This document shows positions 12,101-19,435 of a stretch of DNA of 64,000 nt, in pieces. Numbering within the stretch: position 1 is the first letter of the stretch; each line of letters opens with the position of its first letter. The stretch covers positions 8,319,501 to 8,383,500 of the forward strand of contig NC_019673.1 of NCBI RefSeq assembly GCF_000328705.1. Reading direction: 5' to 3'. The DNA is from Saccharothrix espanaensis DSM 44229. Its GTDB lineage: Bacteria; Actinomycetota; Actinomycetes; Mycobacteriales; Pseudonocardiaceae. A program made the position numbers and the translations under genes. The notes below the pieces were generated by a model. That model was not told the DNA's origin. It did no database searches and worked only from the letters and a program-made list of their open reading frames with translations.

Positions 12101-13183
12101 GGCCGTCGGCGGCTCCTCGGCGGGCTCCGCGGGCCGGTCCATCCGGTTGGTGAACAGGGCGGTGCCGGTGAACCAGCGGGTGCCGGCGTCGGCGACCATG
12201 GCCGCCCACCCGCCGAGCCACCTCGGTTCCAGCTCCAGCACCGGGACGGGGACGCCGGGGTCGGCGACGTCGTCGTCCGGGTCGGCGGTGCGCACCACGA
12301 GCCGGTGGTTGGGCGTGCCGGGGCCGCGCCCGCGCAGCCGCACCCGCACGAAGTCCGGCCCGCAGTCGTCCCAGAGGCGTTGCGGCAGCACCTGGACCAC
12401 CGCCACCGGGCCGGCGTTCGCCCACTGCGCCAGCGTGGCGGCGACGGCCCCGTTGCCCCACCCGTCGCCCACGCAGTCGCTGACCACCAGGACGAGCCGG
12501 CGGCCGGTGGGGTCGACGAACTCGCGCGGCTGGTGGGCGGCCGAGCCGTCCGCGCCGCGCACCACGACCCGCTCGCCCCGGTCGGCGTCGCTGTCGAACC
12601 GCCACGTGCGGATGTCCCGGAACGCGCCGAGCCGGCCGAGCACCGCGCGGAACTCGGCGACGGTCCGCCCCCACACCACCATCGAGGCGCTGTCGTCCAC
12701 CACCAGGCTCAGGTCCAGCCACCGCTCCAGCCCCGGCTTGAGCCGCGGGATCCACAGGCCGGTGTCGGCCAGCCGGTCGACGGTCGCGTCCTCGTCCAGC
12801 TCGACCGCCTCGGCCACCGGCACCTTGCGCTGGAGCAGGCGCAGGGCGCGGCTGATCGCGGGCACGTCGGCCAGCGCGGGCACGGCCGGGCTGCGGGTGC
12901 GCACCGGCTCCGGCGCGTCGGTGAGCGGGCTCGACCGCGGCGGGCCGATGCGCAGGGCCGCCTGGCGGGTGTCGGCCGGGGGCAGCGGCGGCGGCTGTCG
13001 GGCCGGTCCGGCCGACGTCGCCGGACGGGTCGGGCGGACCGCGCCCGGCGGTCGCGGCCCGCCGCCCGCCGGGCGCGCCGGGGTGCCGGGGAGGAACCCG
13101 GCCAGCCACAGCGCGTCGGCCAGCTCCTCCCCGGTCACGTCCGGGTTGGACGCCCGGACGAACTCGACGAAGTCGTGGATCAT
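9176..13183 (-). CDS. vWA/SAV_2336-like + NB-ARC STAND ATPase + TPR protein
   Basis: A 1335-residue protein. Residues ~1-30 form a small helical head (MIHDFVEFVRASNPDVTGEE); ~35-100 is a Pro-rich linker. Residues ~105-500 match the SAV_2336/vWA-type module, with a MIDAS-like D-D-S-A-S near residue 160 and the strand RRLVLVVSDCVGDGWG. At about residue 545 an NB-ARC NTPase begins (NPAFTGRDELLARL; Walker A GASGMGKT; Walker B-like WLLVFDDPG). From ~900 to the end there are about ten TPR units (repeating GADHxNTLAAA, GPDDTRTLFA), ending DVEPPPT. The same end and architecture occur in TPR proteins named after the FxSxx-COOH system, but no radical-SAM or FxSxx peptide gene is nearby. The ATG overlaps the MoxR stop (ATGA). 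It is probably the sensor/switch of a conflict system. Confidence 0.88.
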   Translation of the reverse strand: MIHDFVEFVRASNPDVTGEELADALWLAGFLPGTPARPAGGGPRPPGAVRPTRPATSAGPARQPPPLPPADTRQAALRIGPPRSSPLTDAPEPVRTRSPAVPALADVPAISRALRLLQRKVPVAEAVELDEDATVDRLADTGLWIPRLKPGLERWLDLSLVVDDSASMVVWGRTVAEFRAVLGRLGAFRDIRTWRFDSDADRGERVVVRGADGSAAHQPREFVDPTGRRLVLVVSDCVGDGWGNGAVAATLAQWANAGPVAVVQVLPQRLWDDCGPDFVRVRLRGRGPGTPNHRLVVRTADPDDDVADPGVPVPVLELEPRWLGGWAAMVADAGTRWFTGTALFTNRMDRPAEPAEEPPTADERLRRFRLRSSTVAYRLAVYLACAPLSLPVMRLVQHAMLPTSRPAHLAEVFLSGLLRSAGVAHESSGTDDLRFDFQPGVRAELMSELTRHEALQVLAKVSEFVAHRLGSPFDFRALLTDGAGAEVDALGPPFAKVAREVLHRLGGRYAEAAKRLRVAGPATPTRRPAASGTAEATVPPRNPAFTGRDELLARLRDSLAEDAPLVLVGASGMGKTQIAVEYAHRFRDDYDLVWWISADDPALIRAGLVDLGARLGLPESADAQRTVQSVLEVLRTTGRWLLVFDDPGPPAVLRGLLPTGGHVLVTSRLSEWAAHGRVLSVRELTRPESVALLRAPAPRLTPAEADRVAAALRDHPLALRHAGAWLAETPVPVGEYLGLLARWGEGAQRAYTPWAPWAVAIVSLRADRPDAAALLDLCAHFAPAAIPVDVLAAGRDRPGPLGDLLGDPERLRDAVDHLSRIALVRGDHERGRIEVHGLVQETVRLLLSREQRELSLADAQAVLGAANPEEPDERHNWPRYRELSPHIAAARLLESPDPAARSLVLDHVRHLFAIGDYEGSQALGQSTVELWRARWGTDDESTLSACRHVGNAMRELGRVTEAAELDEDTFQRCTDVFGADHANTLAAAHSLGADLRALGRFAAALALDRDNLARHRRKWGDNHGRTLRTAVNLAVDLRLLGDFGTAYAMDLDVVRRRRELYGPDDTRTLFATCNLVRDLLGMGKHAEALRVQEEVLPTLRGALGPDHNHVLLAGRNLAIALRGTGRYAQARAVAEENLTACERRLGPHHEYTLAARMTLCNALWRSGDLDGAKRMGEHAYRDHLVRHAEPWHPFTLACAINLAVVWRNLGDVRLAFALDRSTFRALRESRGDDHPDTLACAMNISGDLAAQREYDNASALSRETVQRMTRVLGADHPHTVAAAFNSALDEAADGGGDCTEEAVAGLARVLGARHPEVVLAAAGRRLDCDVEPPPT

Positions 13184-14175
13184 CCCGGCCCGTCGAGCGG
13201 CTGGAGGAGCCGGTCCACCAGCCGTTCCCGGGTCGCCAGGTCCGGCCGGGCGCCGGCGATCGCCAGGTACACCGCGTTGAGCAGCTGGTCGGTGGCCAGG
13301 TCGCCTTGGTCGCGCCGCTCCACGAACCGGGCCACCAGGTCCCGGGTCTCGGCCAGCGCCTCGTCGCCCAGGTGCCCGGCCACGATCGCGGCCAGCTTGT
13401 CGGTGTCCGGCGGCTGGATGTCGACCCGCAGGCACCGGCGCAGCAGGGCCGGCGGGAACTCCCGCTCGCCGTTGCTGGTGATCACCACCAGCGGGAAGGC
13501 CCGGCAGCGCACCCGGCCGCGGCGGATCGTCGCGGGCCGGCCGAAGTCCTCGGTCATCACCCGCACCTCGGACCGGTCGTCGGGCAGCCGGCTGAGCTCC
13601 GGGATGTCGAACTGGCCCTCCTCGAAGACGTTGAGCAGGTCGTTGGGCAGGTCGATGTCGCTCTTGTCCAGCTCGTCCACCAGCAGCACGCGCGGCAGCT
13701 CGCCGGGCACCAGGGCGGTGCCCAGCGGCCCGAGCCGGACGAAACGGCCGATGTCGGGGTCGTGGTCGCCGCCGTGCAGCCCGACCTCCTGGAGCCGGCC
13801 GATGGCGTCGTACCGGTAGAGGCCGTCGACCAGCCGGGAGTGGCTGCCCACCGGCCAGTAGAGCACCGGGCCCAGCTTGAGCTCGTGGGCGACGCTGAAC
13901 GCCAGGGTCGACTTGCCGGTGCCGGGCTTCCCGGTCACCAGCAGCGGGCGGCGCAGGTACAGCGCCGCGTTCACCATCTCGACCACGTCCTGGCCCGGCC
14001 GGTAGACGGTGGCCCGCTCGGCCACGCCGGGCCGGGCGCCGGCCAGCGTGCGGTCCACCGGCGGGGTGATCACCTCGCCGTCGAAAACGCGCCACGGCGG
14101 CGGTGGCGGCAACGCCCCGATACCGCTGTGGGGCTGTCCGGTGCCGCGGTAGACCGGCCAGCCGGATTCAGGCAT
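13180..14175 (-). CDS. MoxR-type AAA+ ATPase
   Basis: A 331-residue AAA+ protein of the MoxR branch. Walker A is TGKPGTGKST (near residue 85), Walker B is VLLVDELDKSDIDLPNDLL, sensor 1 lies in PLVVITSNGE, and an arginine finger candidate is FPPALLRRC. MoxR ATPases remodel partner proteins together with vWA-domain proteins that bind substrate through a MIDAS metal. That agrees with its place here: between a VMAP-like gene and a vWA-containing gene, with four-base overlap downstream. ATG at 14175 is preferred (GGGGGAAAGA upstream) over a TTG four codons earlier. Confidence 0.92.
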   Translation of the reverse strand: MPESGWPVYRGTGQPHSGIGALPPPPPWRVFDGEVITPPVDRTLAGARPGVAERATVYRPGQDVVEMVNAALYLRRPLLVTGKPGTGKSTLAFSVAHELKLGPVLYWPVGSHSRLVDGLYRYDAIGRLQEVGLHGGDHDPDIGRFVRLGPLGTALVPGELPRVLLVDELDKSDIDLPNDLLNVFEEGQFDIPELSRLPDDRSEVRVMTEDFGRPATIRRGRVRCRAFPLVVITSNGEREFPPALLRRCLRVDIQPPDTDKLAAIVAGHLGDEALAETRDLVARFVERRDQGDLATDQLLNAVYLAIAGARPDLATRERLVDRLLQPLDGPG

Positions 14176-14187
14176 TCTTTCCCCCAA

Positions 14188-15654
14188 TCATCGGGGCGCG
14201 CGCAGCCGACTCGGCTGCGCGAACAGTTCGGGAATTCGGTCGGCGTCGTCCCACAACAACGTGATGTGCTCGCCCAGCAGCAGTTCCGCTCCGGTGTTCC
14301 CGCCGGCCTGCCGGCGAAGTCGCAACACGTGGCCGGGCAATCGGTCCAGGCCGCCGGATTCCAGCAACTCGCCGAGGTCGCGCCGGAAAGTCGCGGACAG
14401 CGCCGGGTCGCGGCACCAGGCGACGACCGGCACGCCCGCGTAGAGCACCGCGGTCAGCTCGTCGCGGCCCAGGCCCGCGCCGGTCTCCGGCGGGGCGGCC
14501 ATCAGCACCGCCACCGGGGCGTCGGCGACCACGAGCTCGGCGAACAGCCGGTCCGGCCCGGCCCGCGCCCCCTCGTCCAGCCAGTGCACGGCGGCCGGGG
14601 CGGGCCGGTCGTCGTTGGCGGTCAGCCACCGCCACTTGCGCCGCCACCGGCCGCGCAGGTCGCCCCGGCGCATCCGGTCCAGGCTGCGCACCACCACCGG
14701 GTGGCTGGTGCCCAGCCGGTGCGGGAACACCTCGTCCACCCGCCACTGGTCGATCGGCTGGTGGATCAGGCCGCGCGGCACGATGAACTCCAGCGTCAGC
14801 TCCTCCACCTCCGCGCCCGCGACCACGTGCGCGCGGTGCACCAGGCCGACCACGTGGGCGGTGATCTGGCTGATCGAGCGCGGCACGTCGTCGCGGAACA
14901 GCACCTCGTCGGGCTGTCCGGGCTGCTGCAACCACGCCGAGAGCAGGTAGCGGTCGGCGTCGACGCCGTCCGGGTGCAGGTGCAGCACGACGTACCCGGG
15001 CCGGTCGTCCGCCGGCTGCGCCCGCGAGGCGGCGCACAGCTCGGCCAGCGCCGGCGGGCGCAGCCCGAGCCGGGAGCCCACGCCGTCCAGCCAGCGGTGC
15101 CCGGTCGTGCGCAGGTCCGCCACCAGGTGGGCCAACCGGTCGACGAACGCGAGCACCGGCGGCGTGCCGTCGTCCCCGACCGCCGGTTCGAGCCGTTCGA
15201 CCAGGCCCGCGACGTCGTCCCAGTCGGCCACCGTCGCCCACCAGAACGACGAGGTGACCTGCCGGAACGCCGTGCCCAGCGACCTCGGCCCGACGCCCGC
15301 CAGCAGCGCGAGCAGCTCCTCGTACTCGGTCGAGGTGAGCAGCCGGTCGGGGAACAGGCAGGCCAGCAGCTCGTCCAGGTGGGCCATCGGCCGGCTGCCC
15401 TGGTGGAACACCCGGACCACCTCGACCAGCCCGCCGAGCCCGCCCTCCCGCTCCAGGCACCCGGTCAGCAGCGCCCAGACGTCGTGCCGCGCGTCGGCGT
15501 GCCGGGGGTAGCTGAACGCGGGCAGGTGCGTCCGGGTCAACTCGGACACGTACAGCTCGCGCGAGTCCTTATCGCGCATCCCGGGGAGTCCGAGAAACGC
15601 ATCGCACAACCTGCCGTGTTCCGCCACGGACAACACGCGCTCCCGCCAGACCAT
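14188..15654 (-). CDS. VMAP-like (vWA-MoxR-associated) protein with effector-associated head
   Basis: A 488-residue protein. The N-terminal ~90 residues (LCDAFLGLPGMRDKDSRELYVSEL pattern) look like an effector-associated domain (EAD2-type) adaptor, used in NTP-dependent conflict systems for like-with-like recruitment. The middle is all-alpha. The C-terminal ~250 residues (beginning near PGYVVLHLHPDGVDADRYLL; later VAVLMAAPPETG and GVPVVAWCRDP) match the description of the VMAP C-terminal domain. It is the first gene of a three-gene unit with MoxR and vWA/NB-ARC/TPR genes, 12 bases before the MoxR start. ATG chosen because GAGGGGG lies four bases upstream. Domain assignments are from motif memory, not a search. 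Confidence 0.72.
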   Translation of the reverse strand: MVWRERVLSVAEHGRLCDAFLGLPGMRDKDSRELYVSELTRTHLPAFSYPRHADARHDVWALLTGCLEREGGLGGLVEVVRVFHQGSRPMAHLDELLACLFPDRLLTSTEYEELLALLAGVGPRSLGTAFRQVTSSFWWATVADWDDVAGLVERLEPAVGDDGTPPVLAFVDRLAHLVADLRTTGHRWLDGVGSRLGLRPPALAELCAASRAQPADDRPGYVVLHLHPDGVDADRYLLSAWLQQPGQPDEVLFRDDVPRSISQITAHVVGLVHRAHVVAGAEVEELTLEFIVPRGLIHQPIDQWRVDEVFPHRLGTSHPVVVRSLDRMRRGDLRGRWRRKWRWLTANDDRPAPAAVHWLDEGARAGPDRLFAELVVADAPVAVLMAAPPETGAGLGRDELTAVLYAGVPVVAWCRDPALSATFRRDLGELLESGGLDRLPGHVLRLRRQAGGNTGAELLLGEHITLLWDDADRIPELFAQPSRLRAPR

Positions 15655-15820
15655 CGAGCCCCCTCGAATCCCCGACAAATAAACAGTAATCGCGGGGCGT
15701 CGGGAAAGACAACAGGCAATTCGGCGGAGCGACCGAACGGAGTACCGAACCGCAATTCTGCAGAAACCGCAGTCGAGCAATTCTCGACAACGCGGCATAT
15801 CGGCCGGGGCACCCCGCGGC

Positions 15821-15851
15821 GACCGTCCCGGCCCGCGCGGCCGGGACGGTC
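15821..15851 (-). terminator. Terminator of the hut operon
   Basis: Perfect 13-base arms (15821-15833 and 15839-15851) with a five-base loop, just downstream of the hutI stop on the minus strand. It separates the hut operon from the promoter of the VMAP operon. Confidence 0.8.
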
Positions 15852-15858
15852 GAGGCGG

Positions 15859-17001
15859 TCAGCGGACGCGTTCGCCCCTGCGCCACACCGCGTGGGTCAG
15901 CGGAACGCCCGGCCGGTACGCGAGGTGGGTGGTGCTCGGGGCGTCCAGCACGTGCACGTCGGCGCGCGCGCCGACCGCGAGGTGCCCGACGTCCGCACGC
16001 CCCAGCGCGATGGCGCCGCCGCGGGTCGCCGCGAACACCGCCTCCTGCACCGACATCCGCATCTGGAGCACGGCCGTGGTCACGCAGTAGGCCATCGACG
16101 TGGTGTAGGAGCTGCCCGGGTTGCAGTTGCTGGCCAACGCGACCGTGGCACCGGCGTCCAGCAGCGCCCGCGCGGGCGGCAACGACTGCCGGGTGGACAG
16201 GTCGCACGCCGGCAGCAGGGTCGCGACCGTGCCCGACCCGGCCAGCGCGTCGACGTCGGCCGACGACAGGTAGGTGCAGTGGTCGACGCTCGCCGCGCCC
16301 AGCTCCACCGCCAACCGGACGCCGGGCCCCTCGCCCAGCTGGTTGCCGTGCACCCGCAGCCCCAGTCCGCGCGCCGCCGCGGCCTCCAGCACGGCGCGGG
16401 ACTGGTCGGCGTCGAACGCGCCCTTCTCGCAGAACACGTCCGCCCACCGCACGTGCGGCGCGACCGCGTCGAGCATCTCCCCGCACACCAGCGAGACGTA
16501 CTCGTCGGCGTCCGCACCCGGCGGCACCAGGTGGGCGCCCAGGAACGTGGCCTCGTCGGCGTGCAGCGCGGCGATCCGGGCCGACCGGACCTCGTCCTCG
16601 ACCGTCAGGCCGTAGCCGGTCTTGGTCTCCACGTACGTCGTGCCCTGCGCGACGGCCTCGGCGACGTGCCGCCGGATCGTCGCCGCCAGCTCGTCGTCGG
16701 ACGCGGCCCGGGTGGCGTTCACGGTCACGGCGATGCCGCCCGCGCGGTAGGGCTGCCCGGACATCCGGGCCTCGAACTCCGCGGTCCGGTCGCCGGCGAA
16801 CACCAGGTGGGTGTGGCTGTCCACCCACCCCGGCAGCACCGCCCGGCCGGCCGCGTCGAACACCTCGTCGGCGGCCGGGGCGGCGGCCGCGGCACCGACC
16901 CACGCCACGTGCCCGTCGGCCAGCACGAGCGCGGCGTCGGTGAGCCGGCCGGGCTCGGCGTTGGTGGTCAACTCGCCGATGTTGGTGATCAGGGTGCTCA
17001 T
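15859..17001 (-). CDS. hutI: Imidazolonepropionase
   Basis: A 380-residue amidohydrolase-superfamily enzyme that opens 4-imidazolone-5-propionate to N-formimidoyl-L-glutamate. Signs: the metal-binding VDSHTHLVFAGDR motif near residue 65, the family block GIAVTVNATRAAS, YVETKTGYGLTVEDEVR, HGNQLGEGPG with VDHCTYLS, and NCNPGSSYTTSM near the end. Last gene of the hut operon; its ATG overlaps the hutF stop (ATGA). Length agrees with the family (~380-410). Confidence 0.96.
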   Translation of the reverse strand: MSTLITNIGELTTNAEPGRLTDAALVLADGHVAWVGAAAAAPAADEVFDAAGRAVLPGWVDSHTHLVFAGDRTAEFEARMSGQPYRAGGIAVTVNATRAASDDELAATIRRHVAEAVAQGTTYVETKTGYGLTVEDEVRSARIAALHADEATFLGAHLVPPGADADEYVSLVCGEMLDAVAPHVRWADVFCEKGAFDADQSRAVLEAAAARGLGLRVHGNQLGEGPGVRLAVELGAASVDHCTYLSSADVDALAGSGTVATLLPACDLSTRQSLPPARALLDAGATVALASNCNPGSSYTTSMAYCVTTAVLQMRMSVQEAVFAATRGGAIALGRADVGHLAVGARADVHVLDAPSTTHLAYRPGVPLTHAVWRRGERVR

Positions 17002-18263
17002 ACGACCGCCTTCAGCAGCTTCCCGACGTCCCCGAGGGTCTCGTGGACCCCGTTGCGCGCCACGACCTTCCCGCCCGACACGACCACCGCGACGTCCGAG
17101 GCGGTGGCGGCCAGCACGACCTGGTCGGCCGCGCACCCGGTGGTGCGCACCGAGTCCAGGCCGATGGCGACGAGGTCGGCGGGGGCGCCGACCTCGATCC
17201 GGCCCGCTTCGGGCCACCCGACGGCGGCGTGGTTGGTCAGCGCCGCGACCAGGTCGGCGGGCGTGAACCGGCCGCGCTCGCCGGTGCGCAGCCGCTCGCC
17301 GTGCTCCAGGCCGCGAGCCTCCAGCAGCGGGTCGATCACCGCGTGCTGGTCGCTGCCCAGCGACAGCGGGCTGCCGGCGTCGCGCAGCTCGCGCGCCGGG
17401 CCGATGCCGTCGGCCAGGTCGGCCTCGGTGGTAGGGCAGAAGCACGCGCCCGTCCCGGCCGACCCGAGCAGCCCGATGTCCTTTGTGGACAGGTGGGTGG
17501 CGTGCACGGCGGTGGTGCGGGCGGTCAGCGCGCCCGCCTCGTGCAGCAGCTCGGTCGGCGTCAGCCCGTACGCGGCCAGGCACGCCTCGTTCTCGGCCGG
17601 CTGCTCCGACAGGTGCACGTGCAGCGGCCGATCGGGGAAAGCGCCCGCCACCAGCGACAACGTCTCCCGCGGCACGGCGCGCACCGAGTGGATCGCCGCG
17701 CCGACCCGGGTGTTGCCGTCCTCGCGCAGCTCGGCCACCCTGGCCGCCCACCGCTCGCCGGTGCCGTCGGAGAACCGCTCCTGCACGCCGGTCACCGGCT
17801 GCCCGATGCCGCCCGCCAGGTAGCAGGCGTCCAGCAGGGTGAGCCGGATGCCGGCGTCGACGGCGGCCTGTCGCAGCGCCTCGCCCATCTCGTTGCCGCC
17901 GTTGTGCAGGTAGTGGAACTCGCCCACGGCCGTCACGCCGGCGATCGCCATCTCCGCGTAGACCGCCCGCGCCAGGTGCAGGTAGCTCTCCGGTGTCAGG
18001 CGCTCGGCCACCGCGTACATCCGGTCGCGCCACGTCCAGAACGTGCCGCCGTCGGAGTGCGTCCGACCGCGCAGAGCCCGGTGGAAGGCGTGGGAGTGCG
18101 CGTTGGCGAACCCCGGCAGCACGACCCCGTACAGGCGTTCGCAGCCCAGCGGGATGGTGTCCACCGTGGACACCGACGTGATGGTGCCGCGGTCCGCCCG
18201 GACCAGCACGCGGGACGCGATGCCGTCGGGCAGCCAGGCCTGTTCGCACCAGAAGCTCTTCAT
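16998..18263 (-). CDS. hutF: Formimidoylglutamate deiminase
   Basis: A 421-residue amidohydrolase of the HutF type: metal-site motif FANAHSHAFHRALRGR, the block GGTFWTWRDRMY, and GEFHYLHNGG. HutF hydrolyses N-formimidoylglutamate to N-formylglutamate and ammonia, which defines the five-step (HutF/HutG-type) histidine pathway rather than the HutG formiminoglutamase route. It overlaps both neighbours by four bases (M20 amidohydrolase upstream, hutI downstream). The hydrolase acting on N-formylglutamate is then needed and may be the upstream M20 enzyme. Confidence 0.95.
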   Translation of the reverse strand: MKSFWCEQAWLPDGIASRVLVRADRGTITSVSTVDTIPLGCERLYGVVLPGFANAHSHAFHRALRGRTHSDGGTFWTWRDRMYAVAERLTPESYLHLARAVYAEMAIAGVTAVGEFHYLHNGGNEMGEALRQAAVDAGIRLTLLDACYLAGGIGQPVTGVQERFSDGTGERWAARVAELREDGNTRVGAAIHSVRAVPRETLSLVAGAFPDRPLHVHLSEQPAENEACLAAYGLTPTELLHEAGALTARTTAVHATHLSTKDIGLLGSAGTGACFCPTTEADLADGIGPARELRDAGSPLSLGSDQHAVIDPLLEARGLEHGERLRTGERGRFTPADLVAALTNHAAVGWPEAGRIEVGAPADLVAIGLDSVRTTGCAADQVVLAATASDVAVVVSGGKVVARNGVHETLGDVGKLLKAVV

Positions 18264-19435
18264 CGCGCCAGCCGCTCCAACGTCGTCGCCAGCGCCACCA
18301 CGCCCGCCGCGCAGTCGTCGGCCTCGGCGAACTCCTCGGGGGCGTGGCTGATCCCGGTCGGGTTGCGCACGAACAGCATGGCGGTCGGCACGTGCGCCGC
18401 CAAGATCCCCGCGTCGTGACCCGCACCGGTGGGCAGCGCCGGCACCCCGCCGAGCGCGGCGGAGATCTCGGCCGCCAACCCGGTGTCGAAGTAAACCGTG
18501 TCACCGTAGGACTCCTCGGTGACCCGCAGCTCGCAGCCCTCGTCACCGGCCGCCGCGTGCGCCGCCTCGGTGATCTGCGCGACCACCTCACGGGTCCGCG
18601 CGTCGTCGCCGGCCCGAGCGTCCAGCCACACGTCGACCGACGACGCGATCACGTTGGTGCCGCCGGGGTTGGGCACGATCCGGCCCACGGTCGCCCGCGC
18701 GCCGCCGGTGGCCGCCGCCCGTGCCGCCAGCACCAGCCGTGACGCGGGCAGCATCGGGTCGCGGCGGTCCTCGACCAGGGTCGCGCCGGCGTGGTTGCCC
18801 TCGCCGGTGAACGTGTAGCGCCACCGCCCGTGCGCCAGGATCGAACTGGCCAGCCCGACCGGGACGGTCAGCCCGCGCCCCTGCTCCACGTGCAGCTCGA
18901 CGAACTGCCCGACCAGGCCCAGCGCCTCGTCGTCACGGCCCATCCGGGCCGGGTCGAACCCGGCCGCGCGGGCGGCGTCGCCGAACGAGACCCCGTCCGG
19001 GTCGGTCAGCGCCGCCGCCTTCTCCGGGGCGATCGCGCCGGTCATCAGCCGCGACCCGAGGCAGGCCACGCCGAACCGGCCGCCCTCCTCCTCCACGAAC
19101 ACCACGACCGCCAGCGGCCGGGACGGCTGGAAACCTCTGACCCGCAACAGGTCGACCGCCTGCAACGCGGCCACGACGCCCAGCGGCCCGTCGAACGCGC
19201 CGCCGCCGGGCACCGAGTCCAGGTGGCTGCCGGTGATCACCGCGTCCGGCCCCGGCGCGCCCCACCAGGCCCACAGGTTGCCGTTGCGGTCCGGCCGCAC
19301 GTCCAGCCCGCGCCGGGTCGCCTCCGCGACGAACCACTCCCGCAGCTCCAGCTCGACGTGGTCGAACCCGTGCCGCGAGTAGCCGCCGCGCCGGGCGTCC
19401 CGGCCGACGTCGGCGATGTCCGCCAGGTCAGTCAT
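18260..19435 (-). CDS. M20-family amidohydrolase (allantoate/carbamoyl-amino-acid type) in hut operon
   Basis: A 391-residue binuclear-zinc hydrolase of the allantoate amidohydrolase/N-carbamoyl-L-amino acid hydrolase group. Family signs: GSHLDSVPGGGAFDGPLGV (metal His and Asp), VVFVEEEGGRFG (catalytic/metal Glu pair), FVELHVEQG, and a C-terminal GHDAGI metal-His motif. Such genes are usually annotated for purine breakdown, but here it lies inside the hut operon, overlapping hutU by eight bases and hutF by four. A parsimonious reading is that it cleaves N-formyl-L-glutamate to glutamate and formate, replacing HutG. That substrate is inferred from context only. Confidence 0.9.
   Translation of the reverse strand: MTDLADIADVGRDARRGGYSRHGFDHVELELREWFVAEATRRGLDVRPDRNGNLWAWWGAPGPDAVITGSHLDSVPGGGAFDGPLGVVAALQAVDLLRVRGFQPSRPLAVVVFVEEEGGRFGVACLGSRLMTGAIAPEKAAALTDPDGVSFGDAARAAGFDPARMGRDDEALGLVGQFVELHVEQGRGLTVPVGLASSILAHGRWRYTFTGEGNHAGATLVEDRRDPMLPASRLVLAARAAATGGARATVGRIVPNPGGTNVIASSVDVWLDARAGDDARTREVVAQITEAAHAAAGDEGCELRVTEESYGDTVYFDTGLAAEISAALGGVPALPTGAGHDAGILAAHVPTAMLFVRNPTGISHAPEEFAEADDCAAGVVALATTLERLAR

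Noticed and set aside
13306..17823. A 1505-codon plus-strand open frame and others like it (for example 3651-6737 minus, 11432-13819 plus, 29846-32809 plus)
   Set aside because: They lie antisense to well-supported genes and have the Arg/Ala/Gly/His-rich composition expected from the GC-biased third position read in another frame.
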